Below, in pieces: positions 33,144 through 42,033 of a DNA stretch of 64,000 nt; the first letter of the stretch is position 1, and every line of letters begins with the position of its first letter. This stretch comes from Bacteroides sp. Its GTDB lineage: Bacteria > Bacteroidota > Bacteroidia > Bacteroidales > Muribaculaceae. The translations under genes were made by a program, and so were the position numbers. The notes below the pieces were generated by a model, which did not search any database, had not been told where the DNA came from, and saw only the letters and a list, made by a program, of their open reading frames with translations. The stretch spans positions 62,001 through 126,000 of the forward strand of contig JAAVDM010000034.1 of assembly GCA_014801815.1 (NCBI GenBank), in the 5' to 3' direction.

Positions 33144-35501
33144 ATGACACAATCACATCGCTGTCGGGCCCGCCGTGCGGGTAAGCTGATATTGGGCGCG
33201 ATGCTACTGGCGTCGTGCTCAAGCAGTCGTCACGTACCTCAGGGCCAGTATCTTCTCGATAAGGTAAGCATAACTGCTATAGACAGTACAGGACGTGAAC
33301 ATGAGCGCGAGGAACTGAATGTATATCTGCGGCAGATGCCCAACCATAAGATGCTGTGGAGTATGAAATTCAGACTTGGTGTCTATAACATGAGCGGCAA
33401 CGATACCACCCGCTGGTATAACCGTTGGATACGCAAACTGGGTGAGCCACCGGTGATATATGACTCCACACTGACTGAAGCCGGAGCAGAACAGTTGCGT
33501 AAAATGATGGTAAATCAGGGCTATCTTTCGGCAGAGGTTGAGGTAGATACATTGGTTGACAGTATGAAACGCAAGATGCGTGTCGACTATCGTCTGCATC
33601 CGGGCAAGGCACATACCATAGCCAGCGTGACGTATGACATACCCGATCCGGAGATACGTGCATTTGTTATGTCAGACTCTGCAGCACTGCCCGTGAGGCC
33701 GGGTATAACACTGGATCGTAATCTGCTCGATACACAACGTGACATCATCACCACCGCTCTCAACAACCGAGGCTATTATGCCTTTACCAAAGATCTCATA
33801 ACCTTCAACGCCGACACTACGGCAGGCAGTCTGCTTACCGATCTGACCATGAAAGTTGAGGCCCCTCACGAACGCACAGAGGGACAGAGGATATATTTTG
33901 ATTCGCACCGTAAGTATATTGTGCGGCGGGTGGTGTTTGTCACCGATTATGACCCTACGGAAGCGGTGGCGCTCAACCGTCTTCAGGCTAACGACACGAT
34001 AGACTACCGCGATATAACCGTACTATACGGCAAAAATCATTACCTGCGGCCTTCGGTGCTTTATGACAACTGTTTCATACGCAGCGGACAGTTCTATAAT
34101 CAGAGAGGAGTGAACCGCACTTATCAGGCATTGTCGCGCTTCAATATTCTGAAGTTTGTCAATATACGGTTCATACCTGTCGGCGACCCGTCGGAAACGG
34201 GACTGATAGACGCTTACGTGCTGCTGACACCCGGCAAGAGTCAGAGCGTGGCGCTTGAACTTGAAGGTACCAACTCTGAAGGTGACCTCGGTGTGGCAGC
34301 CTCGGTGACATATACTCACCGCAATATAGGTCACGGTTCGGAAACACTCAACTTCAAGCTACGCGGCTCATACGAATCGTTGAGCGGTAATCTCGACGGT
34401 CTGCTTCATGACCGCTATATGGAGTATTCGGTAGATTTGGGTGTTAACTTTCCGAAATTCAAAGCACCGTTACTGAAAGAGAAGTTCAAGCGCAGAATCA
34501 ACGCTACGACCGAACTCAATATGTCGCTCAACTATCAGGAGCGTCCCGAGTACACACGTATTATCTCGACGGCAGGGTGGTCATATAAATGGACCGAGCG
34601 TGTGACGCACAACCGACACACTTACACTCCCATCGACATCAATTATGTCTATCTGCCCGAATCGACATACGACTTTCTTGACCAGATAGCACCAGACAAC
34701 CCACTGTTGCGTTACAGTTATGAAGACCACTTCATAATGCGTATGGGTTACAGCTTCTATCACACTAATAAGCGAAACCACACGGGTACGGGAATTCAAC
34801 CCAAGAGCAATATATACACCATAAGAGTCAATACCGAAGTGGCCGGAAATCTGCTTTTCGCACTAAACAGTATTTTCACCCACCGCAGTAACTTTCATGA
34901 GGTACCGTACAAGATATTCGGTATTCACTACTCGCAGTATTTCAAAGCTGAAGCCGATTATGCACTTGTACATGCATATAACACACGCAACTCGCTGGCT
35001 TTCCATACCGGCGCCGGTGTCGGTGTACCATACGGCAATTCAACGATATTGCCATTCGAGAAACGCTTTTACGGAGGCGGTGCCAACGGAGTGCGCGGTT
35101 GGGATGTGCGCACGCTTGGCCCCGGTCGCTATCCGGGTTCAAACTCGGTGAGCGACTTTATAAACCAATGCGGAGACATACGTCTGGAGGCAAGTGTAGA
35201 GTATCGTGCCAAACTCTTCTGGGTGCTCGAACTCGGTGCCTTTATTGATGCCGGCAATATATGGACCATACGCGATTATGCCAATCAACCCGACGGACAG
35301 TTTAAGTTCAACAGCTTCTATAAAGAATTTGCTCTTGCCTACGGTCTTGGCTTACGTATGGACTTCAACTACTTCCTGCTGCGTTTCGATTTAGGCATGA
35401 AAGCCCGTAATCCGGCCCTCGGAGCAGTGGAATGGCCGCTGATACACCCTGACTGGCACCGCGACTCATCATTCCACTTCTCAATAGGCTACCCGTTCTG
35501 A
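33144..35501 (+). CDS. tamL: TamL-like Omp85 lipoprotein
   Basis: A 785-residue outer-membrane protein of the BamA/TamA family. The N-terminus has a lipobox (GAMLLASC, Cys at about residue 25) followed by SSSRHVPQGQYLLDKVSI, the mark of the lipidated TamA variant (TamL) of Bacteroidetes. POTRA domains fill residues about 35-330 and the 16-strand barrel the rest. GGANGVRGWDVRTLGPGRYP is the Omp85 motif 3 region with the conserved RGW/RGF, and the chain ends in FHFSIGYPF. TamL works with TamB, an inner-membrane-anchored partner, in placing some outer-membrane proteins or lipids. No tamB lies beside it, which is unlike the most common order. Confidence 0.88.
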   Translation: MTQSHRCRARRAGKLILGAMLLASCSSSRHVPQGQYLLDKVSITAIDSTGREHEREELNVYLRQMPNHKMLWSMKFRLGVYNMSGNDTTRWYNRWIRKLGEPPVIYDSTLTEAGAEQLRKMMVNQGYLSAEVEVDTLVDSMKRKMRVDYRLHPGKAHTIASVTYDIPDPEIRAFVMSDSAALPVRPGITLDRNLLDTQRDIITTALNNRGYYAFTKDLITFNADTTAGSLLTDLTMKVEAPHERTEGQRIYFDSHRKYIVRRVVFVTDYDPTEAVALNRLQANDTIDYRDITVLYGKNHYLRPSVLYDNCFIRSGQFYNQRGVNRTYQALSRFNILKFVNIRFIPVGDPSETGLIDAYVLLTPGKSQSVALELEGTNSEGDLGVAASVTYTHRNIGHGSETLNFKLRGSYESLSGNLDGLLHDRYMEYSVDLGVNFPKFKAPLLKEKFKRRINATTELNMSLNYQERPEYTRIISTAGWSYKWTERVTHNRHTYTPIDINYVYLPESTYDFLDQIAPDNPLLRYSYEDHFIMRMGYSFYHTNKRNHTGTGIQPKSNIYTIRVNTEVAGNLLFALNSIFTHRSNFHEVPYKIFGIHYSQYFKAEADYALVHAYNTRNSLAFHTGAGVGVPYGNSTILPFEKRFYGGGANGVRGWDVRTLGPGRYPGSNSVSDFINQCGDIRLEASVEYRAKLFWVLELGAFIDAGNIWTIRDYANQPDGQFKFNSFYKEFALAYGLGLRMDFNYFLLRFDLGMKARNPALGAVEWPLIHPDWHRDSSFHFSIGYPF

Positions 35502-35518
35502 CGACCGGATTACGGCTA

Positions 35519-38500
35519 TTATATCTGGCTGAGTATCGAAGGATCCTTAATTCTTGTATCTTCTGCAAAAAGGAGAATCTTTGAGATGATTTCCGCTGTT
35601 TTAGGGTCTTCATCAAGGAATGGCAGGAATATACGTCCACGACTCTGCGAATGAACCGGCAGCACAGCAATCTGCGCACCTCCCTCTTTATGAATCACAC
35701 CGCTTCCGAGATGAACGTTGTAACTGCCTAATTCACCTTTGATTTTTGCAAAATTACCGATAATCTCCACATTGGATATACCGAACATAGGCATGGCATG
35801 TTCCACAATGACACGACGCATTTCAATAGTTGAATGACTTGCTTCGGGATCAACACCTCCAGCGTGTGCGACACTCACTGCAAGATCCACGTCACGCATT
35901 ATTTCCGAGAAAACTATCGGCGGTACGTCTTCTATCTTTTTGTCTTTAAAATTGCGGCGATCGTAGAAAGCCACATATTCAAGAGTGGGTGCTTCTATAT
36001 CTGAGGGAGAGAACCAGTCGGCCAGAGCATAGATCACGGCAGTGACATTACCGCTGAAGCTGACTTTCTGCAGACCATTCTCATAATCCACAATCCACTG
36101 CCGTTTTTTCAGTAGTGCGACTGTACGGGCCGGCATAATCTGATTACCTGCGTAACGCATTGATTTTGCTTGTGCTTTCTCTTCAGCAGTCGGCACATAC
36201 AACTCACGGAATACCTGTTTGAAAGGCTGACGCCACTGACGCTCAAACAGCGTGTTCTGATATACGCTCCAGACACCGGCCTGCAGAAGATCATACGGAT
36301 GAGCGATACGTAATCTGTCTTCAGGTGCCAAGACTATGACCTCACCCTCAGCCGAAATCACCGAATGTCCGGTATCATCAGGGAAGCCCGACACGTCATT
36401 GTCTTTTATGAGAACCAGATGTGAGAGCATAGTCCATATAATAGGATTTTCACGAAGCTGTGCTATCTCCTCACCGGTGAACTCAGAACAGTCTGTCATC
36501 GCAGATTCCAGTAACGCACGGCCGCGAATGTGCTGTTCTTTCAGTTGCCGGTGAATCTCACGTATCTTTTCCACATACTTGTCTTTTTTGATTCGGGCAG
36601 GAATGCTTTGCAGACGTTTACCTTTGCTCTCTGCTATCAGTTCCGGTGTGCCTTCACCTAACTCTATATATAAGGTTACACCTTCAATCTCCTTAGGAGA
36701 AAGATATTCAGTCACTTCTTTTATAAGGTCGGCTTCCATACTCCACGTGAGTCGGGTAGCATCACCGAACCCGGCGGTACGTGCAAGATTGTCGAGAGCG
36801 AGTTTTACAGCCCGGCTTTCGCTGGCCTGACGTTGAGCACCGAACTGTTTACTTTCTTTAAGGAACCTACTGAGTAGTGCATAACGCTGACGCAGATCCT
36901 TGATTCTGTTTCGCCCAAGCGGAATAAGGCCGTATGCCACGACAAGATCCTTGTTGCGTTTATCTATAATCTCTTTCTGTACATCTTTAACTTTTAGAAT
37001 CCCCAGTGCAGCATCGGAAAGTTTGCGTGCGCGAGTGTGACGATTGCCTTCCGAAATGTATTTGGCGGCATCATATACTACCTCGAAACGTTTTTTCCCG
37101 AGCTGTCGGTACACTTCACGGAACCACACAGGGTCAAACGCACCGTCTGCGAAGTCATCGGGTGTAACCGATGTATAACGAGCGATACGTGACTTAACAT
37201 TATCATTCAGGCTTTCACCGGTGTGAGCTATGAAATAATAAGCTGCGCTTTCAAGCCCTTTCCAGCCGATAGCTTTCTCCACCAACTCTAACCAGCGTGG
37301 AGAATACATTGCTGCTTCCACAAGTCTCTCATCAGAAATGCCGACTTCCTTAGCCTTGTTCTTTAACTCTATGGCAGTATCACCTTCAGCAGGGCAGCTG
37401 ACATGCAGCAACCATGAGAAAATATCCCGTTTACTGTCGCCGAGACCCCAGAAGCTGCATTTAGGCTTCTCTTTACCGAGTCCTGTAAGGATTCTGAGCA
37501 GGTAATCTATTCCGGTGATTACGTTGATTTTACCTGCGAGTCCCGTGACTACGGTAGGTGTGTCGCCACGCTGCAGTTCTATATCCAGAATACGGTCTAC
37601 AGCCTTGTTGACAAGCTCACACTGAAGCGGTGTAAGGCGTTGAGGTTCTTTCTGCCAGCTATATCTTTTTACCGCAGCCGGCAGACGGGCAGTGAGATAG
37701 TTAACCATCTCCGGCGATGCTTCACGTCCTATCACCTCTTGCCAGAACTCGCTGTCAGTGATTTTTCCCATATCCCATAAGCGCAAGTACTCACCCGGAA
37801 CAAGAGGATTAAAATCTCTTTTATAGCCGAGCATACGGTAAAATTCATATCTTGCCGTAAAGGACTTTATAAAAATATGGTCATCACATACTTCTGAATT
37901 TTCCTCAAGTATCTTACAGAATTGTTCAAAAGGCCACACATCAAAGAGCGAATGTTCTTTCTCTCCTCCATAGTAGCAATAGGTATGCACCATTTCGTCA
38001 GGTTTGACAGTAGAGACTACGACAGACAGAATATCCGTGCAGGTTTTCCAGACCACAGGTGAAGATAAGAACTCCTGTACGAGACATGTCCACACCTCAA
38101 GAGCCTGCTGATAGTAGGGGAGGTGTGAAAGGTCTTTCATAATATTCTCCTCGTGGAATGCCTTTCCGAGCAGACGTCTGAGTAAAGGAAAGAATGGTGT
38201 ATTACAGCTTTCAAAATTATGAATAGCCAATTCGAGACGAAGCATATCCTCCGGAGAGCCGATCTCCTGCTCGTAAAACCTTTTCCAAATCTCAGGTCTG
38301 GCAAGCGCCTTTAAACCATCACCGTATCTTTCTATTTTCGGACTGTTGCCCAGACGTACAGTCTCTTCCCAAGAATTTTCAAACTCATAGTCGGCATTTT
38401 CTTCTATAAGTTTCATAATTTTTCGCATTATATCCCGGGGAAAATTCTTATCAGAGAGTGTCAGAGCCTTTTCTATATCGAAATTCTCAGGATATTCAAC

Positions 38501-40465
38501 CCTCAGCTGCAGGTTATCATTCGGATTATAAAGACCGAATCCATTGGCGGCGTTATAATTGCTGTCATTAGTCTTAGCACTGTTAATTATACTGTCGATA
38601 AGAATCCTCTCTTTGGAGGTGGGTCTTTTAATAGATTCAACAACAGGCAGGAGGGATTCCACAAGCTCAGAGCGCTCACCATTATCAGTCCATTTCTTTA
38701 TTATATCCAGACCGGCAAGACGACGTTCGGCAATCTTGTCGTTAAGAAGTCTGCTGACAGATAACATTGCCTTTGTATCAGGCAGTGAGGAAAGTATATC
38801 AATTGTAGCGATACGCATATTTGCCGCCTTCAGACGAAGATTGTCCTCCATTATGAGATAATCCTCATCTGTCAGTTTCTCAGCTTTATACAATCTTTTA
38901 GTAATTTCACAGCCGGCTTCACGGGTTTCTGTGCCGCGATCAGCCATACTGTTTACCGCGAATGTGATTTGTTTGCGTGTCGTAGGTTCCCACAGCAGAT
39001 ATTTAACGGTACTTGCCCGGTCATAAGTTTCCATGTATCCTATGTAATCAAGTGTCCGGTCAATATAGTGTGGAGAATTGAGGAGCAGGGCAATCTTGGT
39101 GATTTTTAAAGCTACTTCACCACGTGTCATTTTCAAGGACAGCCATGGGAATACATAAGGCTCGAATGTTTCTGTACCTTTCATTGATTCCAGTATATTG
39201 ACAAGAATCTCATAATCCCGTATTGCTTCCTCACGTGATGCAAAAAACTCATTGAGCGGGGGCACCGGTTCCGGGTCGCCATACCAGCTTATGTGAAATT
39301 TATTCAGATATAAAGGTAAGGCACCGGCGATGATGCTATGGTCATGAGAACGTTTTTGAAGAGTCTCTGATACGAGGCGATTACTTAAAGCAGGATACTG
39401 TATCGTTTCAAGCATAAGCATAGCTGCCTCGACTCTGTAGGCGGGTGCGGAAACAATCAGTTCCCTCACCGGAGCCTCGATATCTTCCACCCGGAAGAAC
39501 GCCAAGGCCCAGAGGCCGAGATAAACTTCCATTGCATCTTTGCTGTAAACTGCTTCGCCTGCCCTTTCAAGATTGTTCAGATAGTCAGATATCAGTTCGA
39601 TAAATTTATTATTAATCCGTTCCGGTGCTTCGGTTTCACCAAGACCGGTAGTGACGGCGAGACCGCGCTTCACTGCCGCGAAACGCTGAAGATTATTCTC
39701 TCTGATAATTTTCAGAAGATAGATGTAACTCTCCGGTGTCCCCTCGTCCATTGTCTCTACAATAGCCTGACGCAAACCTTCCTGCAGACGAGCTGCAAGA
39801 AGCAGTTTGCCTTCGAGTTCAAGCAGTCTCTGACAGTCACTTTTCACGATGGCTTTGAAGTAATCGTGTTGCAGACGATTGGCATTATTCTCTGATGTCA
39901 TTGCCTCCACAAGATAATCGATACATTCTCTGTCTCCGCTTTTTATCTTGGCAGTCAGCCAGTGTACTGTGTCAAAAGTATAATTGATATCTTTTATCTC
40001 CTCCGGATTTCTTCCTCCCCTAAGAATCTCAGATGTTGTGAAACCTGTGGCTTTCAGTATAAAGAAATCTTTTAAAGCTACTATGATATTTCTGATATGA
40101 AGAATAAGTTTTTCTGAACGTACCGAACGCCGTTCGTAACCTATTGTATAGGGACTTCGGGCCTCTGCAGTTATGTATAAATACCATAGTTCAGTCCAGT
40201 CCTCACCGAGAAGGAAGCGGGGAAGTTCGTTCAGTGTGCCGTTGCAGATGTCATCAACACGTTCTATTTTTTGTTCAGAAGCAGCTTTGATAAGGCTGAT
40301 TTCAAAGTTGTCTTCAGTATGAGTGTAGTCTATATAGCGAAAGAACTCATTGATAAGCTCACGTACACTGTCCGGAAGATAGTCGGCTTCTTTAAATTTT
40401 TTCTCGATTGAGTCAATATAATTTTTACAAAGACTGTTTATGGTGTTATTCCACGATATTTTCAT
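35519..40465 (-). CDS. Giant DUF4132 domain protein
   Basis: A 1648-residue, apparently soluble protein. No signal peptide and no membrane segment are seen. Residues about 1-1150 are helical and look like HEAT/ARM-type repeats (for example LLPVVESIKRPTSKERILID, IRELIVSAPAYRVEAAMLML-like segments). The DUF4132 domain follows around 1170-1400 (SRAVKLALDNLARTAGFGDA, TRLTWSMEADLIKEVTEYLS), and a conserved C-terminal domain around 1430-1640 (MRYAGNQIMPARTVALLKKR, AHAGGVDPEASHSTIEMRR, FAKIKGELGSYNVHLGSGVI). DUF4132 proteins include E. coli YehI and MolR, which occur with MoxR ATPase and vWA genes; their function is not settled. Here no MoxR or vWA gene is adjacent; instead a small beta-grasp-like gene precedes it with a 120-base gap occupied by a MITE-like element. 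Confidence 0.85.
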   Translation of the reverse strand: MKISWNNTINSLCKNYIDSIEKKFKEADYLPDSVRELINEFFRYIDYTHTEDNFEISLIKAASEQKIERVDDICNGTLNELPRFLLGEDWTELWYLYITAEARSPYTIGYERRSVRSEKLILHIRNIIVALKDFFILKATGFTTSEILRGGRNPEEIKDINYTFDTVHWLTAKIKSGDRECIDYLVEAMTSENNANRLQHDYFKAIVKSDCQRLLELEGKLLLAARLQEGLRQAIVETMDEGTPESYIYLLKIIRENNLQRFAAVKRGLAVTTGLGETEAPERINNKFIELISDYLNNLERAGEAVYSKDAMEVYLGLWALAFFRVEDIEAPVRELIVSAPAYRVEAAMLMLETIQYPALSNRLVSETLQKRSHDHSIIAGALPLYLNKFHISWYGDPEPVPPLNEFFASREEAIRDYEILVNILESMKGTETFEPYVFPWLSLKMTRGEVALKITKIALLLNSPHYIDRTLDYIGYMETYDRASTVKYLLWEPTTRKQITFAVNSMADRGTETREAGCEITKRLYKAEKLTDEDYLIMEDNLRLKAANMRIATIDILSSLPDTKAMLSVSRLLNDKIAERRLAGLDIIKKWTDNGERSELVESLLPVVESIKRPTSKERILIDSIINSAKTNDSNYNAANGFGLYNPNDNLQLRVEYPENFDIEKALTLSDKNFPRDIMRKIMKLIEENADYEFENSWEETVRLGNSPKIERYGDGLKALARPEIWKRFYEQEIGSPEDMLRLELAIHNFESCNTPFFPLLRRLLGKAFHEENIMKDLSHLPYYQQALEVWTCLVQEFLSSPVVWKTCTDILSVVVSTVKPDEMVHTYCYYGGEKEHSLFDVWPFEQFCKILEENSEVCDDHIFIKSFTARYEFYRMLGYKRDFNPLVPGEYLRLWDMGKITDSEFWQEVIGREASPEMVNYLTARLPAAVKRYSWQKEPQRLTPLQCELVNKAVDRILDIELQRGDTPTVVTGLAGKINVITGIDYLLRILTGLGKEKPKCSFWGLGDSKRDIFSWLLHVSCPAEGDTAIELKNKAKEVGISDERLVEAAMYSPRWLELVEKAIGWKGLESAAYYFIAHTGESLNDNVKSRIARYTSVTPDDFADGAFDPVWFREVYRQLGKKRFEVVYDAAKYISEGNRHTRARKLSDAALGILKVKDVQKEIIDKRNKDLVVAYGLIPLGRNRIKDLRQRYALLSRFLKESKQFGAQRQASESRAVKLALDNLARTAGFGDATRLTWSMEADLIKEVTEYLSPKEIEGVTLYIELGEGTPELIAESKGKRLQSIPARIKKDKYVEKIREIHRQLKEQHIRGRALLESAMTDCSEFTGEEIAQLRENPIIWTMLSHLVLIKDNDVSGFPDDTGHSVISAEGEVIVLAPEDRLRIAHPYDLLQAGVWSVYQNTLFERQWRQPFKQVFRELYVPTAEEKAQAKSMRYAGNQIMPARTVALLKKRQWIVDYENGLQKVSFSGNVTAVIYALADWFSPSDIEAPTLEYVAFYDRRNFKDKKIEDVPPIVFSEIMRDVDLAVSVAHAGGVDPEASHSTIEMRRVIVEHAMPMFGISNVEIIGNFAKIKGELGSYNVHLGSGVIHKEGGAQIAVLPVHSQSRGRIFLPFLDEDPKTAEIISKILLFAEDTRIKDPSILSQI

Positions 40466-40480
40466 AATTCGGTATGTATT

Positions 40481-40585
40481 GAGTAGTTCTTAAAAATAAA
40501 AGATATATATTTTCAGGTGTCTTTGAATCTTGGACTATAAAACTTGTTATTTTAAGGCGTTTTATATGTCTTAAGAGCCACTTAT
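40481..40585. repeat. MITE-like element between two genes of one unit
   Basis: Left end GAGTAGTTCTTAAAAATAAA, inner GATATATATTTTCAGG and TATAAAACTTGTTATTTTA, right end TCTTAAGAGCCACTTA. Its right end touches the stop codon of the small upstream gene (40586), so it fills the whole gap before the DUF4132 gene. Confidence 0.75.
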
Positions 40586-41032
40586 TTACCAAAGTCTTCC
40601 CGCCAATAATGTCAGTCTGACCACTGTGAGACAATCGCCTTCGGCTAAATCTATTTTTGTGTCAAGATTCCCAAGCTGTACACCGTTGAGAAACATTCTG
40701 TAAAGTCCGTCTTCATAACACTGAAGAGCATTGGCTATTGCCTTGCCGTAATCTTCCGTTGTATTGTTATACACAATTCCGAATGTCATACGTCCGGTTT
40801 CGATAGAATCCTCAATGTTGTTCTGATCAAGTACTCTATGGCGGTTATCAGTGTCCGGATTATCCTTATCCGGAGCTTCGATAGCTTTAAGATTGAAAGC
40901 TTCGACGCATACATGGACTATGGTTTCAATCAGTTCACGTACGGTTTCGGGTTTCCCGATAATTTCCATAGCAACCGGTTGCACGGATTGCCGTGTTCTT
41001 CCCGGCTTCTTCTGCTCAACAAAAATTTTCAT
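40586..41032 (-). CDS. Small protein with beta-grasp-like pattern, partner of DUF4132 gene
   Basis: A 148-residue protein that I do not recognise by name. Its predicted pattern is: strand pair MKIFVEQKKPG / SVQPVAMEI, a helix TVRELIETIVHVCVEAFN, a polar insert (about 48-100) with a second helix DYGKAIANALQCYEDG, then strand YRMFLNGVQL, a loop LDTKIDLAEGD and strand CLTVVRLTLLAG, ending GRLW. Hairpin, helix, strands and the LxEGD turn before the last strand are the order of ubiquitin/ThiS-like beta-grasp folds. This is inference from pattern only. The start at 41032 is fixed by the promoter, which covers the earlier Met at 41056. Co-direction and position suggest it is co-transcribed with the DUF4132 gene. 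Confidence 0.7.
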   Translation of the reverse strand: MKIFVEQKKPGRTRQSVQPVAMEIIGKPETVRELIETIVHVCVEAFNLKAIEAPDKDNPDTDNRHRVLDQNNIEDSIETGRMTFGIVYNNTTEDYGKAIANALQCYEDGLYRMFLNGVQLGNLDTKIDLAEGDCLTVVRLTLLAGRLW

Positions 41033-41053
41033 TATGTGTGAAGTATTTATTCT

Positions 41054-41085
41054 CAAAGTTACTAAATTTTATAGAAATATGCAAA
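41054..41085 (-). promoter_or_regulatory. Promoter of the beta-grasp-like/DUF4132 unit
   Basis: Minus strand: TTTG (41082-41085), exactly 20 bases, TAACTTTG (41054-41061). Transcript start near 41048, leader about 16 bases. Confidence 0.8.
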
Positions 41086-41153
41086 ATACTAAGAGGTATA
41101 TTTGAGTATAGTATTGTCTATTTTTAAAATTTGGTATCTTTTTGTATAATAAC

Positions 41154-41183
41154 TAAGTAGCTCTTAAAAATTAATGAACATAT
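41154..41183. repeat. Solo MITE end
   Basis: TAAGTAGCTCTTAAAAATTA then ATGAACATAT: the reverse complement of the right-hand end of the copy at 51602-51795. No second end is seen nearby. Confidence 0.65.
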
Positions 41184-41197
41184 CTGCAAAAAATAAG

Positions 41198-41233
41198 AAA
41201 AAAAGGAGAAACTCTGCTATTGTGCAGAGTTTC
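41198..41233 (-). terminator. Terminator on the minus strand, upstream of gph
   Basis: Stem GAAACTCTGC (41208-41217) / GCAGAGTTTC (41224-41233), and on the minus strand it is followed by TCCTTTTTTTTC, a classic T-run. Any transcript it stops must come from across gph. Confidence 0.7.
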
Positions 41234-41361
41234 GGGTAGCGAAATGAAGTCGATGTTACAGTTTTTCTTAATGTGACATAAAGAGTATGTGTTGACTCGG
41301 ATTTGCCGATGGCTGAACCTGCAGGGGTGTTAACAGGTTTTAAAGAAAAGAAAAAATCAAT

Positions 41362-42033
41362 ATGAAGAAATTAGTAATATTTGACCTTGACGGCACACTT
41401 CTTAACACAATATCCGATTTAGGTACAGCCTGTAATCATGCACTCAGAACGATGGGCTATTCGGCTCACCCGCTATCTGCCTATAACTATATGGTAGGCA
41501 ACGGTGTGCGTAAACTTGTGGAACGGGCTGCGCCGGAAGTTGACGAAGCTACACTTGATGACCTTCTGAAATATTTCCGTGAGTACTATGATGCGCACTG
41601 TACCGACACTACCGAACCATATCCGGGTGTACGTGAGATGTTGGAGCAACTTGGTGAGCGCGGAGTGGCTGTAGCTGTGGCCACAAATAAATATCAGGCT
41701 GCCGCCGAAAAGATAATTATGCAATTTTTCCCCGATATTCCGTTTGTAGGAATTTTAGGACAAGTGGAAGATCGCCCTACCAAACCGGATCCTTCAATAG
41801 TGTTCGCACTGCTCAATCAATATCCCACACCGAAGTCTCAGGTGCTTCTGTGCGGTGACTCAAGTGTGGATATAGAAACGGCGCGGCGAGCCTGTGTCGA
41901 GTCGGTGGGAGTCTCATGGGGCTTCCGACCCATTTCAGAGCTGCGCCGCGCCTATGCCGACCATATAATCGGCAAGCCGTCGGAGATTCTGACTATTGTA
42001 GACGGTCAGCGGGAGCTGGAGCGTTTTCTATAA
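41362..42033 (+). CDS. HAD phosphatase, phosphoglycolate-phosphatase-like
   Basis: A 223-residue HAD hydrolase with the C1 helical cap of the Gph group. Motif I is VIFDLDGTLLNT, motif II VAVATNKY (T in place of the more usual S), motif III lysine in RPTKPDPS, motif IV LCGDSSVDIETARRA. Gph clears 2-phosphoglycolate made during DNA repair; many relatives act on other small sugar phosphates, so the substrate is open. Cytoplasmic. Its last 41 bases overlap the 3' end of the pfkB-type gene on the other strand. Confidence 0.87.
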   Translation: MKKLVIFDLDGTLLNTISDLGTACNHALRTMGYSAHPLSAYNYMVGNGVRKLVERAAPEVDEATLDDLLKYFREYYDAHCTDTTEPYPGVREMLEQLGERGVAVAVATNKYQAAAEKIIMQFFPDIPFVGILGQVEDRPTKPDPSIVFALLNQYPTPKSQVLLCGDSSVDIETARRACVESVGVSWGFRPISELRRAYADHIIGKPSEILTIVDGQRELERFL

